Under the pieces are notes generated by a model. The model did no database searches. It was not told the origin of the DNA and was given only the letters and a program-made list of their open reading frames with translations. Positions 44,247 to 53,173 of a DNA stretch of 64,000 nucleotides are shown one piece after another. The position numbers were made by a program, and so were the translations under genes. The stretch's first letter is position 1, and each line of letters starts with the position of its first letter. Source of the DNA: Runella rosea (GTDB lineage: Bacteria > Bacteroidota > Bacteroidia > Cytophagales > Spirosomataceae); assembly GCF_003325355.1 (NCBI RefSeq), contig NZ_CP030850.1, positions 4,271,501-4,335,500 of the forward strand. The letters are read 5' to 3'.

Positions 44247-45500
44247 GTGAAAAAAGGCTGGATAATAACAGCTACCGTTTTGGTTGCTTTGGCAGTGTAT
44301 TTACTGTATGCCTTCACCCAACCTACGTATACTTATGCTTTGCTCGACGGGCGCTATGATGCGCATCAGTACGCAAAGATTTATAATTATTTCAGAGGCT
44401 ATACACTCAATTATAGCGCATCTTTCCCGTTCAATACGCGTATTCTGATGCCGTGGTTGGCGGCATATTTGCCTTTTAATGACCTCGTTACGGATTTTGT
44501 TTGGCTCAATGGCGCCTTTGTCTTGGCTACCATTGGGCTGCTGACTTGGACTTGGTTAAAACTCAACATTAGGCTTTTTTGGATTGCAATTGCCCTTTTC
44601 TGGATTTTATTTCATTGGAAAGGCTTGGTGCGAATGTATTTGCCCGACCCCATGACGGCGGATGTGGGTGGATATTTTTTGCTAACGTCTTTTTTAGCGC
44701 TTTTACTTATTGAAGAAAAGAAACTTTCGAGGGCTTTGCTCAATTGCCTGTTTGTTTTAATCGCTGTTTTGGGTACACTTCAAAAGGAGGCCTTTATCGC
44801 CGTTTTGGGAATTGCGGTCTTGTTTACTGGGAAGGATTCATACAGCTCTGATATGACCAAGAAGCTGCTTTTATCTCTTTGTCTTTCCTTTGCTGTTTAC
44901 TGCCTGGCTGCTTTTTTCTTTCCTGCTGCTTCTACCGATTGGCGAAATAACTCGATTGTCAGTGTTTTAAGAGGGATGAAGCGTTATTCTGAGCATCCCG
45001 ATTTATTTTTGAGAGTACCTGTCAGTTGGTTTTTGGCGTACGGAACATTTTGGTTGGCGCTACTTCCTTTCAGATTTTTAAAAGCATCAGCCAACTCTAC
45101 TTCTCGTTTCTCGCTCTTCACCGTAGCGACGGTCACTCCTCACTTCTTCCTCTGGCTTTTTCTCAGCGTTTTTGGTGGGGGCGATACCACGCGAATTTTG
45201 TACAACGGAATGCCGTTTGTTCTGACTTTTTTATTGCTGAAACTGAACCGACTACCCACTTGGACTGGTGGATATATATTGCTTACGTCGTTGCCATTGA
45301 TGCGTTTATTTAAGTTAGAGCCCGATTTGGGGCGCTATCCAAACGAGATGCTGCAATGGTGTGTCGAATGTTGGCCGATCGCCGAAAGTTGGGGCTATTG
45401 GGTGTATGCAATCGCTGCTTTAGCGGGCTATTATTATCTTTCGCGTCATTTGGGAGCCATCCGTTCCGATGAGTCGAACGAAGTAAATGCCTTGAGCTAA
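44247..45500 (+). CDS. Polytopic membrane protein of unknown function
   Basis: 417 residues starting with GTG at 44247, 4 nt after the COG0523 stop; no better ATG exists nearby. There are about 10 hydrophobic helices. After the first (WIITATVLVALAVYLLYAF) comes an acidic loop YALLDGRYDAHQYAKIYNYF and FPFNTRILMPWLAAYLPFND, with acidic residues near the first extracytoplasmic loop as in GT-C-type enzymes. I do not recognise the family. The last 27 codons overlap, on the opposite strand, the end of the FG-GAP gene. Confidence 0.6.
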   Translation: MKKGWIITATVLVALAVYLLYAFTQPTYTYALLDGRYDAHQYAKIYNYFRGYTLNYSASFPFNTRILMPWLAAYLPFNDLVTDFVWLNGAFVLATIGLLTWTWLKLNIRLFWIAIALFWILFHWKGLVRMYLPDPMTADVGGYFLLTSFLALLLIEEKKLSRALLNCLFVLIAVLGTLQKEAFIAVLGIAVLFTGKDSYSSDMTKKLLLSLCLSFAVYCLAAFFFPAASTDWRNNSIVSVLRGMKRYSEHPDLFLRVPVSWFLAYGTFWLALLPFRFLKASANSTSRFSLFTVATVTPHFFLWLFLSVFGGGDTTRILYNGMPFVLTFLLLKLNRLPTWTGGYILLTSLPLMRLFKLEPDLGRYPNEMLQWCVECWPIAESWGYWVYAIAALAGYYYLSRHLGAIRSDESNEVNALS

Positions 45501-47774
45501 TCTACTTACATCGAAAGAAGCTTCCGCTGTAACTTGAGTAACTGATTGGCTTTTAACAACTTGTCCGTTGATGGTGATTATTTCTAATTGTCCCGTTACG
45601 GGAACTTGCGCGTAGAGAAAGTTCGAGGTCGGATTGGGATAAACGATTAATTCCAATGTTTCAACGGGAGGGTTGACTTTGGGCGAAGTGTTTTTTAAGT
45701 ACTTGATTCCGCCCGTGTTGCTACCGATGAGTAATTCGGGAAGTTGGTCGCCATCCAAATCTCCAACGGCAGGAAAGAGTCCTGTCCCTATTCTCAAAAA
45801 ATCTGTTTTGCCCGAAAATTCGTTAAAAATCAAGTTGGTATCACTTTTTAACGTCGCGCCGGGCGTGGTGAAATTTTGATATACTCGCAATCGTCCCAAC
45901 AAATCTCCCATAATGAGTTCGGGTTTGCGGTCGCCGTTGAGGTCGGCTACGACCATCCCTTGTGAACGTTTGTTGAAATCTACATCCAAGCCACCAAATA
46001 CATTCGTTTTGAGTTCATACATCGGTGCAATCGTACTGCCCGTGTTTCGGTGGAATTCTACATTTCCCGAGTTTTTACTAACCAGTACATCCAATTTTCC
46101 GTCTTGGTCAATGTCATAGTAGAGCAAATTTTCGCCGTTGGAGAAGTTGGCTGGATTGGGGAGTTTGGTCAAACGGGTGGTGTCCAACTGCATCGCTGCT
46201 CCTCGGGGGGCTTTGTTGGGCACAAATCGAATGTCCATGCCTTTAAAAGTATTGGCCCAAAAGCCCAAATCAAGCGTTCCGTCGCCGTTGAGGTCAGCAA
46301 AAAACGGTTTTGTATTGACTGGCATGAGGTTTTCTTTGCTGAAGAGTTGATTGCTCAGGTTCAGAAAATCGGTGCTGACCAACTCAAACTGAGCTTGGGT
46401 GGCTGTTCCTGTATTTCGATACAATTGGAGACTTGACCGATAGCCTGTTGGCGTACGCAGCCCGCCATAACCTACCACTAAATCTAAGTCACCGTCGCCG
46501 TCAATATCGGCAAGGGCGGGTGTGGCGTTTTCTCCTAAATCAATCATCCCATCCTGCAAAAAATCGGGCTGACGATACACAAAGTTAGGCTTTAGTACCG
46601 TGCCTTCGTTTCGGTAAAACCAATTGGATTGCCGTAAATTAATGAGTGAATTGCTGGCAATATCCGTACTACTCGGTGAGGCCACCAAATCCTGAATCCC
46701 GTCACCGTCCAAGTCCTCAACGTAGGCGGAAGGGAAAATGGGGTAGTTAATGGGGGCTTGGGCGGGAAAATTTGATTGTACACTGCCAATCAGCCCCGCC
46801 ATGCCGTTGCCGCCTACGTTTTTGAGCAACGTCACGTTGTCGCACGCTACGTGGCCGTGTAAAATATCCTTGCGGCCATCGCCGTCTATATCACCAATCC
46901 ACAGTGCATTGCCAGCGTGCTGAACTTTGGCGTTTGATTTGGGGCCACCCCAAGCCTCACCGAGTGTTGCAGCGTTTGTGCGTACTTGTACGGGGGCTTG
47001 CACTTCTGTGTCGGCGGGCTCCAGATTAAGTTCGTATTTGTCGCACGAAGAGGTGGCGGCAAAACGTCCCCAATTGGTGGTTGCTTTTCGGAAGACAAAC
47101 GGCTGTGTGCTGTTTTGCTCTTTGCTTAAATTTTGGTGTAGCTCCAAAGATGCGCCCGTAAAATCAAACGTAAGAATGTCAATATCGCCATCATCGTCGA
47201 CGTCGGTAATAGCAGGTAAATCGGTGGAAGGAACGTACAGATTTATGTTTCCAGAAAAACCTTGCGTCAGAAGCGGGTCGGCCACAAGTGACCAAGAAAA
47301 ACCATCAGCAGCGGGGATATTGCGAAATACACGAATGCCTGCTATGGTACTTGTAAATAGATCCTTGCGGCCATCGCGGTCATAATCGACCAGCAACATC
47401 CAATACAGCATATTAGGCGGAAATTTTACTTCGTACTGAGGGGCGTGTTGCCAAGTGATTCCGTTGGCTTGACGAACGGCCAAAAAAGCAGATACCTGCT
47501 GGTTGCCACGGTCAAAGATGACCAAATCTTCCGTGCCGTCGTCGTTGAGATGCATTTTTGAGAATTGGGCGCTGTTGAGGCCGCCGGCCCAAGGGTTGAC
47601 GATAGGAGAGTTGTTTTTGAGAACTTTAGCAGAATTATCCCAACGAAATGAGAACGTTTGACCCAACGACTTGAACCCAATAAGCACGCAAATGAAGCAA
47701 AGGCACAGCCGCACAGACCAGCGCAGAAAACCACGTAAAATCGTCTCAGAATGTATAATCTGCCTCATTCGCAT
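45420..47774 (-). CDS. FG-GAP/VCBS-repeat protein with T9SS type A sorting domain
   Basis: 784 residues. The N-terminal ~38 residues form a signal region (LRWSVRLCLCFICVLIGFKSL, cut to about residues 18-38). The body is a seven-bladed-propeller-like set of FG-GAP repeats with calcium-loop motifs: DVDDDGDIDIL, DIDGDGRKDI, DLDGDGIQDLV, DIDGDGDLDLV, DLNGDGTLDL, DIDQDGKLDVLV, DLNGDRKPELI and DLDGDQLPELL. The last ~70 residues (LELIVYPNPTSNFLYAQVPV ... GIYFVRLIGTDGSQ) are a type A sorting signal. It is a T9SS-exported surface protein, possibly adhesive; no enzyme domain is seen. It is divergent from the patatin gene. Confidence 0.85.
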   Translation of the reverse strand: MRMRQIIHSETILRGFLRWSVRLCLCFICVLIGFKSLGQTFSFRWDNSAKVLKNNSPIVNPWAGGLNSAQFSKMHLNDDGTEDLVIFDRGNQQVSAFLAVRQANGITWQHAPQYEVKFPPNMLYWMLLVDYDRDGRKDLFTSTIAGIRVFRNIPAADGFSWSLVADPLLTQGFSGNINLYVPSTDLPAITDVDDDGDIDILTFDFTGASLELHQNLSKEQNSTQPFVFRKATTNWGRFAATSSCDKYELNLEPADTEVQAPVQVRTNAATLGEAWGGPKSNAKVQHAGNALWIGDIDGDGRKDILHGHVACDNVTLLKNVGGNGMAGLIGSVQSNFPAQAPINYPIFPSAYVEDLDGDGIQDLVASPSSTDIASNSLINLRQSNWFYRNEGTVLKPNFVYRQPDFLQDGMIDLGENATPALADIDGDGDLDLVVGYGGLRTPTGYRSSLQLYRNTGTATQAQFELVSTDFLNLSNQLFSKENLMPVNTKPFFADLNGDGTLDLGFWANTFKGMDIRFVPNKAPRGAAMQLDTTRLTKLPNPANFSNGENLLYYDIDQDGKLDVLVSKNSGNVEFHRNTGSTIAPMYELKTNVFGGLDVDFNKRSQGMVVADLNGDRKPELIMGDLLGRLRVYQNFTTPGATLKSDTNLIFNEFSGKTDFLRIGTGLFPAVGDLDGDQLPELLIGSNTGGIKYLKNTSPKVNPPVETLELIVYPNPTSNFLYAQVPVTGQLEIITINGQVVKSQSVTQVTAEASFDVSRLAQGIYFVRLIGTDGSQMTRKIIIAR

Positions 47775-47818
47775 TCAATTTTTTCTATAATAAACCGTTC
47801 TAAACAAAAAACGTTTTT

Positions 47819-48904
47819 ATGTTCCAAAAAGTGTTCGTCCTGTGGGCCAAAACTGGGCTTGTTTGCGTATTTTTTCTCCTTTCATATTCTTCTGTTGCGC
47901 AACAAAAATACCATAATCTGGTCTTGGAAGGCGGCGGTATTCGCGGAATTGCCTACTGCGGAGCGATTCAGGAATTGGAACAACGCGGAATTTTGAGAGA
48001 TATTCGCCGCGTGGGCGGCACGTCGGCAGGAGCCATTCAGGCTTCGTTGCTGGCGGTGGGCTATTCAGCGGCGGAACTGACCGAGCTGGTTTCGGAAATG
48101 AAAATTCAATCCTTCAACGACGGGCAATACATTTTTGTGGGTGGCACACAGCGCTTGATTGAGCGTTTTGGCTGGTACAAAGGAGATACCTTTCGTAAGT
48201 GGATGGCCGAGAAAATTGAACAAAAAACAGGCGTTAACCATTTGACTTTTGGGCAGTTGCACGCTCTTACCCAACGAGATAGTTGCTACAAAGACTTGTA
48301 TGTGACGGTAACGAACCTGACCAAACAAAAGTCGATGGTACTTTCGTATGAGAAGTTTCCCGACTTATCCATTGCCGATGCAGTGCGAGCTTCTATGTCG
48401 ATTCCGTTGTATTACTGCGCCGTTTTTATGGACAGCACGGGCCAATTTCACCAACGTCCACCACGCACGATTCCAGCGGATGTGTTGGTCGATGGCGGTT
48501 TGTTGATGAATTATCCCATTGGACTTTTTGATCAAAATCGTTATTTAAGCACCCCGCAGCCTAATTTGACGCCCGAAACGCCCGTTTTCAACGCCGAAAC
48601 CTTGGGGCTGAGGCTTGAAAGTGCCGAGCAAATCAAAGCCGATGCGCAAAATTTTGAGTTGGCTTCTTATCCAATTCGAAGTTTCAAAACCTACATGGGC
48701 GCTTTTTATACTCTGGTATCTGAGGCGGCCAACCGTTATAATTTCCGCCCCGAAGATTTGAAACGCACCATTTCGATTGATTTTCAGAATATTGGGGCTA
48801 AAGTGCGAAAGCTATCAGAAGCCGAGAAAAATGTGTTAATTGGAAGCGGCAAAAAATGCGTTGGTGATTTTTGCGCTCCTTCGACCGTCGTTTCACAAAA
48901 CTGA
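47819..48904 (+). CDS. Patatin-like phospholipase
   Basis: 361 residues with a signal peptide (MFQKVFVLWAKTGLVCVFFL, to about SVAQQ). The catalytic dyad motifs are intact: oxyanion GGGIRG (38-43), nucleophile GTSAG with Ser69, and DGG further on (VLVDGGLLMNYP). Patatins hydrolyse acyl esters of phospholipids or other lipids. The signal peptide suggests a periplasmic or outer-membrane-facing enzyme; no barrel domain of the PlpD kind follows. Its end overlaps the YjjG-type gene by 12 nt on the opposite strand. Confidence 0.92.
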   Translation: MFQKVFVLWAKTGLVCVFFLLSYSSVAQQKYHNLVLEGGGIRGIAYCGAIQELEQRGILRDIRRVGGTSAGAIQASLLAVGYSAAELTELVSEMKIQSFNDGQYIFVGGTQRLIERFGWYKGDTFRKWMAEKIEQKTGVNHLTFGQLHALTQRDSCYKDLYVTVTNLTKQKSMVLSYEKFPDLSIADAVRASMSIPLYYCAVFMDSTGQFHQRPPRTIPADVLVDGGLLMNYPIGLFDQNRYLSTPQPNLTPETPVFNAETLGLRLESAEQIKADAQNFELASYPIRSFKTYMGAFYTLVSEAANRYNFRPEDLKRTISIDFQNIGAKVRKLSEAEKNVLIGSGKKCVGDFCAPSTVVSQN

Positions 48905-49591
48905 TTTCAACTCGTCTAAGTGTTGTACGTCGTAAGTAGGCTGTTGGTCAAAAATCAATTTCTTGGGATTGTAAAATGCGGCATCCATCCCAAAGCGCAA
49001 TGCCCCTAGAATATCTGCCTGCCAATTGTCACCAATCATCAGACTTTCGTGGGGTTGGGCGTTAGCGGCTTGCAACGCATACGCAAAAATCTGCGCGTCA
49101 GGTTTTTTTGCTCCCGCTTTTTCATTGGTCACTACCTGTTGAAAATAATGATGAATACCCGAACTTTGCATTTTAGAGGCTTGAATAGAGTCAAAGCCGT
49201 TGGTGACAATGTGGAGTTGGTAATCTTTGCTTGCACAATATTCCAACAGCTCAACGGCTCCGTCGAGTAAGTGCGACTTTTGCGGAAGTAATCTTAAATA
49301 TTCTTCGCCCAAAGCGCTGCCAAAAGCTACATTTTTAACGTTCAGGGCTTCAAAAACCAGTCGGAAACGATGCTCTCGAATATAACTATGGGCAATACGA
49401 CCATGATCAAAATCATCCCACAGTTTTGTGTTGATTTCCAGAAATGCCCGCACAAAATCACCCAACGACATCACTCCGTGATTGATGAGTTCAAAGCCAT
49501 GGTAAATATCGGTCAAGGACTCGGACGAATTGCGCTCAAAATCCCACAGCGTGTGGTCAAGATCAAAAAATAGGTGTTTGTATTTTGGCAT
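48893..49591 (-). CDS. YjjG family noncanonical pyrimidine nucleotidase (HAD hydrolase)
   Basis: 232 residues from the ATG at 49591 (MPKYKHLFFDLDHTLWDFE); the longer frame from 49624 has no better start. HAD motif I is D10-L-D12-H-T-L. The cap domain follows, then motif II near IVTNGF, and motif III/IV in KAGAKKPDAQIFAYAL and HESLMIGDNWQADILGA. YjjG-type enzymes dephosphorylate non-standard pyrimidine nucleoside monophosphates and protect against mutagenic analogues. The gene is convergent with patatin (12-nt overlap) and divergent from the MOSC gene. Confidence 0.88.
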   Translation of the reverse strand: MPKYKHLFFDLDHTLWDFERNSSESLTDIYHGFELINHGVMSLGDFVRAFLEINTKLWDDFDHGRIAHSYIREHRFRLVFEALNVKNVAFGSALGEEYLRLLPQKSHLLDGAVELLEYCASKDYQLHIVTNGFDSIQASKMQSSGIHHYFQQVVTNEKAGAKKPDAQIFAYALQAANAQPHESLMIGDNWQADILGALRFGMDAAFYNPKKLIFDQQPTYDVQHLDELKSVL

Positions 49592-49609
49592 TGAATAACG
49601 AGTTTTGTG

Positions 49610-49617
49610 CAAATCTA
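49610..49617 (-). promoter_or_regulatory. -7 promoter element for the YjjG-type gene
   Basis: On the minus strand it reads TAGATTTG (TAnnTTTG), 18 nt before the start. A -33 box is not evident. Confidence 0.35.
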
Positions 49618-49626
49618 CAAACAAGA

Positions 49627-50466
49627 ATGACGTCTGCTCTCATCCTTTCCGAAATCTTCATTTATCCCGTAAAGTCGTTGGGGGCGATTCGCCTCACGCA
49701 CGCCCAGGTGGAAGAGCGCGGCCTGCGCTACGACCGCCGCTGGTTGATTATTGACGACAACAACCGCTTTGTAACCCAGCGTAGCTACCCAAACATGGCG
49801 CTGATTGAGGTGACCATGACGGACATGGGTTTGCAGTTGCGCCATCGCACGCGGGATTTGAGTGCGCTCATTGTACCTTTTCAACCCGAAACCTTTGATT
49901 TAGTAACGGTGACGGTGTGGGATGATCAAATAGAGGCTGTCATTGTCAACGACGCCTCAAACCGTTGGTTGAGTGAAGCACTCGGTTTTTCGGCGCGGTT
50001 GGTGTATCTCCCAGATACGTCGTCTCGTCTTGCGGATTCTAATTATGCCCCTTTCGATGCCAATGTGAGCTTTGCGGATGGATTCCCATTTTTGGTCATT
50101 GGCCAATCTTCGTTAGATGATTTAAACACTCGCCTGCCCGAACCGGTTTCTATGATACGGTTTCGTCCCAATCTAGTTTTTGAAGGTGGAATACCCTACG
50201 ACGAAGACCAATGGTACGAATTTACGATTGGTAAGTTGACATTTTATGGGGTAAAACCCTGCGCACGTTGTATTCTGACTACCGTTGACCCTGAAAAGGG
50301 TGAAATCGTGGGGAAAGAACCGCTCAAAACGCTGTCGACGTACCGTAAGCGTAATAATAAGATTTTCTTTGGACAAAATGTAATGACCAATCAGAGTGGA
50401 GTTCTAAAGATTGGTGACGAGATACAAGTAGTGAGCCGCAAATCACGGCAAACGATGAGTGAATAA
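49627..50466 (+). CDS. MOSC domain-containing protein (YcbX/mARC-like)
   Basis: 279 residues from the ATG at 49627 (MTSALILSEIFIYPVKSLGA); an upstream TTG frame is not preferred. The N-terminal MOSC_N beta-barrel segment YDRRWLIIDDNNRFVTQR and the MOSC domain with the conserved Cys in GVKPCARCILTTVDPEKGEI are clear. Such proteins bind the molybdenum cofactor and, in YcbX and the mitochondrial mARC enzymes, reduce N-hydroxylated compounds. There is no molybdenum cofactor gene next to it. The carotenoid desaturase gene starts 64 nt after the stop; a functional link is not evident. Confidence 0.92.
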   Translation: MTSALILSEIFIYPVKSLGAIRLTHAQVEERGLRYDRRWLIIDDNNRFVTQRSYPNMALIEVTMTDMGLQLRHRTRDLSALIVPFQPETFDLVTVTVWDDQIEAVIVNDASNRWLSEALGFSARLVYLPDTSSRLADSNYAPFDANVSFADGFPFLVIGQSSLDDLNTRLPEPVSMIRFRPNLVFEGGIPYDEDQWYEFTIGKLTFYGVKPCARCILTTVDPEKGEIVGKEPLKTLSTYRKRNNKIFFGQNVMTNQSGVLKIGDEIQVVSRKSRQTMSE

Positions 50467-50478
50467 AATAAGGCAGAA

Positions 50479-50514
50479 GGTTTCTCAAAACCGACTGAGG
50501 GGTTTCTCAAAACC
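50479..50514. repeat. Two 14-nt direct repeats, each a small hairpin, before the crtD-like gene
   Basis: GGTTTCTCAAAACC occurs at 50479-50492 and 50501-50514. Each copy can fold as GGTTT-CTCA-AAACC, and the second is extended to GGGG/CCCC. It occupies most of the MOSC-desaturase gap, ending 16 nt before the ATG. Confidence 0.5.
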
Positions 50515-50530
50515 CCATGTAACGAAAAGT

Positions 50531-52006
50531 ATGAAAAAAACAGCAGCCATCATCGGCGCGGGCATTGCGGGCATCGCCTCCGCTATTCGTTTGGCCAACA
50601 AAGGCTACGACGTACACGTTTTTGAAGCCAATAGCTATCCAGGTGGCAAATTGTCGAGCTTTGAAGTCAAAGGTTACCGGTTCGATGCAGGCCCATCATT
50701 GTTTACTTTACCTCATTTGGTGGAAGAGTTGTTTGAGATTTCGGGCAAAAATCCGAAAGCGTATTTTGACTATATTCGCTTAGACGAAGCCTGCCGCTAT
50801 TTTTGGGATGACGGTGTGCGTCTTACCGCCCACGCCAATCAACGGGCGTTTGCGCAAGAGATAGAAGAAAAATTGGGCGAACCATCTGCACATGTTTTGG
50901 CGCATTTAAAAGATAGCGCAGTCAAATACAACGTCACTGAAAAACTGTTTCTACACCGTTCGTTGCACAAAATTAGCACCTATTTCAACCGGGATGCCTT
51001 CAAAGGCTACGCCAATATGCACCGTTTGGATGCCTTTACGACCATGAACAGCGCCAACGAACGGCGGTTCCAAAATCCGCGTGTGGTGCAGCTTTTCAAC
51101 CGATATGCTACTTACAACGGCTCAGATCCCTACCAAACCCCCGCCACGATGAATATTATTCCTCATTTGGAATACAACATCGGGGCGTTCTTTCCCAAAA
51201 AAGGAATGGTCAGTATCACTGAAAGTTTGGTCAAATTGGCGGAGGGGTTGGGGGTAACGTTTCATTATAACACAACAATTACCAAACTAGAAACGCAGGG
51301 AAATCGGGTTACAAAACTCATTTTTGACGTAAGCACCTCTGCACCTGACTCTTACGATATTGTGGTTTCAAACATGGATGTGGTGAATACCTTCCGCAAA
51401 TTACTGCCCGAAGCTAAACAGCCCGAACGTATTTTACGGCAACCCAAGTCAAGTTCAGCGTTGATTTTTTATTGGGGCATAAAGAAAAGCTTTGCTGAAT
51501 TGGGCTTGCATAATATCTTTTTTTCGAATGATTATCGCGCCGAATTTGAGCATTTGTTCCAACAAAAAACGCTGTATTCAGACCCGACAGTTTATATTAA
51601 TATTACGTCAAAACACAGACCCGATGATGCCCCCGAAGGCGGCGAAAACTGGTTTATTTTGGTCAACGCGCCCAACAATGAAGGACAAGACTGGGAAGCG
51701 TTGATTGAACAAAGTCGCCAAGACGTACTCCATAAAATATCGCATAATTTAGGCGTAAACATCGCAGATTTTATCGAATGCGAAGAGATTTTGGATCCAC
51801 GGAGCATTGAATCCAAAACGTCAAGTTCGCAGGGAGCTTTGTATGGCAACAGCTCAAACAACCGATTTGCGGCGTTTTTGCGTCATGCTAATTTTTCTAG
51901 GGAATTTAAAAACCTTTACTTTGTCGGAGGTAGTGTGCATCCCGGTGGCGGCATTCCGCTGGCTATTCTGTCAGCTAAGATTGCAACAAATTTGATTGAT
52001 TCTTAG
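50531..52006 (+). CDS. crtD: Carotenoid desaturase, CrtD-like (1-hydroxycarotenoid 3,4-desaturase family)
   Basis: 491 residues from the ATG at 50531; the in-frame start 72 nt upstream lies in the direct repeats and is not used. The FAD-binding motif is KKTAAIIGAGIAGIASAIRL with G9-x-G11-x-x-G14, followed by YPGGKLSSFEVKGYRFDAGP. The C-terminal amino-oxidase signature is FVGGSVHPGGGIPLAILSA. Phytoene desaturase-type enzymes introduce double bonds into carotenoid backbones. The closest known group in Bacteroidota is CrtD, acting on 1'-hydroxylated carotenoids; the assignment to CrtD and not CrtI is a judgement from overall likeness. No other carotenoid gene is in the window. Confidence 0.8.
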   Translation: MKKTAAIIGAGIAGIASAIRLANKGYDVHVFEANSYPGGKLSSFEVKGYRFDAGPSLFTLPHLVEELFEISGKNPKAYFDYIRLDEACRYFWDDGVRLTAHANQRAFAQEIEEKLGEPSAHVLAHLKDSAVKYNVTEKLFLHRSLHKISTYFNRDAFKGYANMHRLDAFTTMNSANERRFQNPRVVQLFNRYATYNGSDPYQTPATMNIIPHLEYNIGAFFPKKGMVSITESLVKLAEGLGVTFHYNTTITKLETQGNRVTKLIFDVSTSAPDSYDIVVSNMDVVNTFRKLLPEAKQPERILRQPKSSSALIFYWGIKKSFAELGLHNIFFSNDYRAEFEHLFQQKTLYSDPTVYINITSKHRPDDAPEGGENWFILVNAPNNEGQDWEALIEQSRQDVLHKISHNLGVNIADFIECEEILDPRSIESKTSSSQGALYGNSSNNRFAAFLRHANFSREFKNLYFVGGSVHPGGGIPLAILSAKIATNLIDS

Positions 52007-52064
52007 GGTGTTTTTACTTTGGGTGCGATTTTTGCTACTGAAAGCGTGGTGACTACTTTGGATT

Positions 52065-52213
52065 AACCACAGAGAAACGGAGTGACACAGAGGGGTGTTT
52101 TGATACTAAAATAAATGCGGCAAGGTTACCATTTAAAAGAATTTTTACACAAAAAAATAAGAGAGATGAGATTCACAAAAATTTTCTCTGTGTATCTCTG
52201 TATCTCCGTGGTT
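52065..52213. repeat. Inverted copies of an interspersed 'ctctgtgtctctgtggtt'-type repeat flanking and entering the PorP start
   Basis: The left arm (52065-52092) and right arm (52186-52213) are inverted copies with 23 of 28 identical bases and a 93-nt spacer. The right arm lies inside the PorP signal peptide, where it encodes SVYLCISVV. The motif resembles a repeat I recall from many genomes. Confidence 0.6.
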
Positions 52214-53173
52214 TGCTATTCAACAATTATTTGGGGGCAGCAATTGCCTCAATACTCCCAATACCTCCAAAATAACTTTTTGCTCAATCCAGCCCTTGGG
52301 GGTATTGAAAACTACGCCGATGCCAAAATGAGTTATCGGCAGCAATGGGCTGGCTTGGAAGATGCGCCTCGAACCTTGTATATGACGGCACATTTACCCA
52401 TCGGAAATCCTGATTTTGAAGTGGCGCCTGCTTCGCCTCGATTCAGCTACGGGCGTCAGCGAGGGCCGATTTTACCAGATGCCCACGGCGGGGCAGGTGT
52501 TTCACTCATTCGTGACCAAACGGGCCCTTGGACGCGGTTTTCGATGAATGTTTCGGGGGCGTATCATTATCCATTGAGCGACGATTGGCAGGTCAGCGCG
52601 GGTCTTGCAGCGGGCGTCACGCAGCACACGCTTGATTTTGACCGCATTCGCTTGGCCAATCCTTTGGACCCCGTTGTGTCGGCGGGCAAAGTCAATACAT
52701 TTCGGCCTGATTTGCACGCGGGGATGTGGGTTTATTCCACCGACTTTTTTGCGGGTTTTGCGGTGCAGCAAGTATTGGGTGGGAAATTACAATTTCGTTC
52801 TACGAGTTACGATTGGCAGGGGCAACTCGTTCCGCATTATTTCCTAACGGCAGGCTATCGGCTACCTATCACCGATGAATGGGATTTTACGCCCTCAGTG
52901 CTGTTTAAAAAGTCGGCCAAAGCACCCGTATCCTGGGATTTGAATTTCAAATTTAGTTATCTGAATCAGCTTTGGTTTGGCATGGCCTATCGGAAAAGCG
53001 ATGCATTTTTGGGGTGGGTCGGCACGCGGGTGGCGCAGAAATTTACGGTCAGCTACACCTACGAGTACGTCCTTTCTTCCCTTCAATCTCGAACGCAAGG
53101 CTCGCACGAAATCACGCTCGGGCTCACGCTAGGAAGCAGCAGTCATTATTCGTCACCGAGAATTTTTTGGTAG
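52166..53173 (+). CDS. PorP/SprF family T9SS outer-membrane protein
   Basis: 335 residues from the ATG at 52166, which starts the signal peptide (MRFTKIFSVYLCISVVCYS, cleaved near GQQ); a frame from 52115 adds 17 residues before it. The mature N-terminus is diagnostic: QLPQYSQYLQNNFLLNPALG, then SYRQQWAGLEDAPRTLYMTA. It continues as barrel strands (GGAGVSLIRDQTGPWTRFSM, AGLAAGVTQHTLDF) to a barrel-like C-terminal part. PorP/SprF proteins help assemble or anchor T9SS and gliding components, and paralogues often accompany a particular type B cargo protein. Here the nearest type B cargo is at 60962, not adjacent. The 3' end overlaps the next convergent gene by 21 nt. Confidence 0.88.
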   Translation: MRFTKIFSVYLCISVVCYSTIIWGQQLPQYSQYLQNNFLLNPALGGIENYADAKMSYRQQWAGLEDAPRTLYMTAHLPIGNPDFEVAPASPRFSYGRQRGPILPDAHGGAGVSLIRDQTGPWTRFSMNVSGAYHYPLSDDWQVSAGLAAGVTQHTLDFDRIRLANPLDPVVSAGKVNTFRPDLHAGMWVYSTDFFAGFAVQQVLGGKLQFRSTSYDWQGQLVPHYFLTAGYRLPITDEWDFTPSVLFKKSAKAPVSWDLNFKFSYLNQLWFGMAYRKSDAFLGWVGTRVAQKFTVSYTYEYVLSSLQSRTQGSHEITLGLTLGSSSHYSSPRIFW

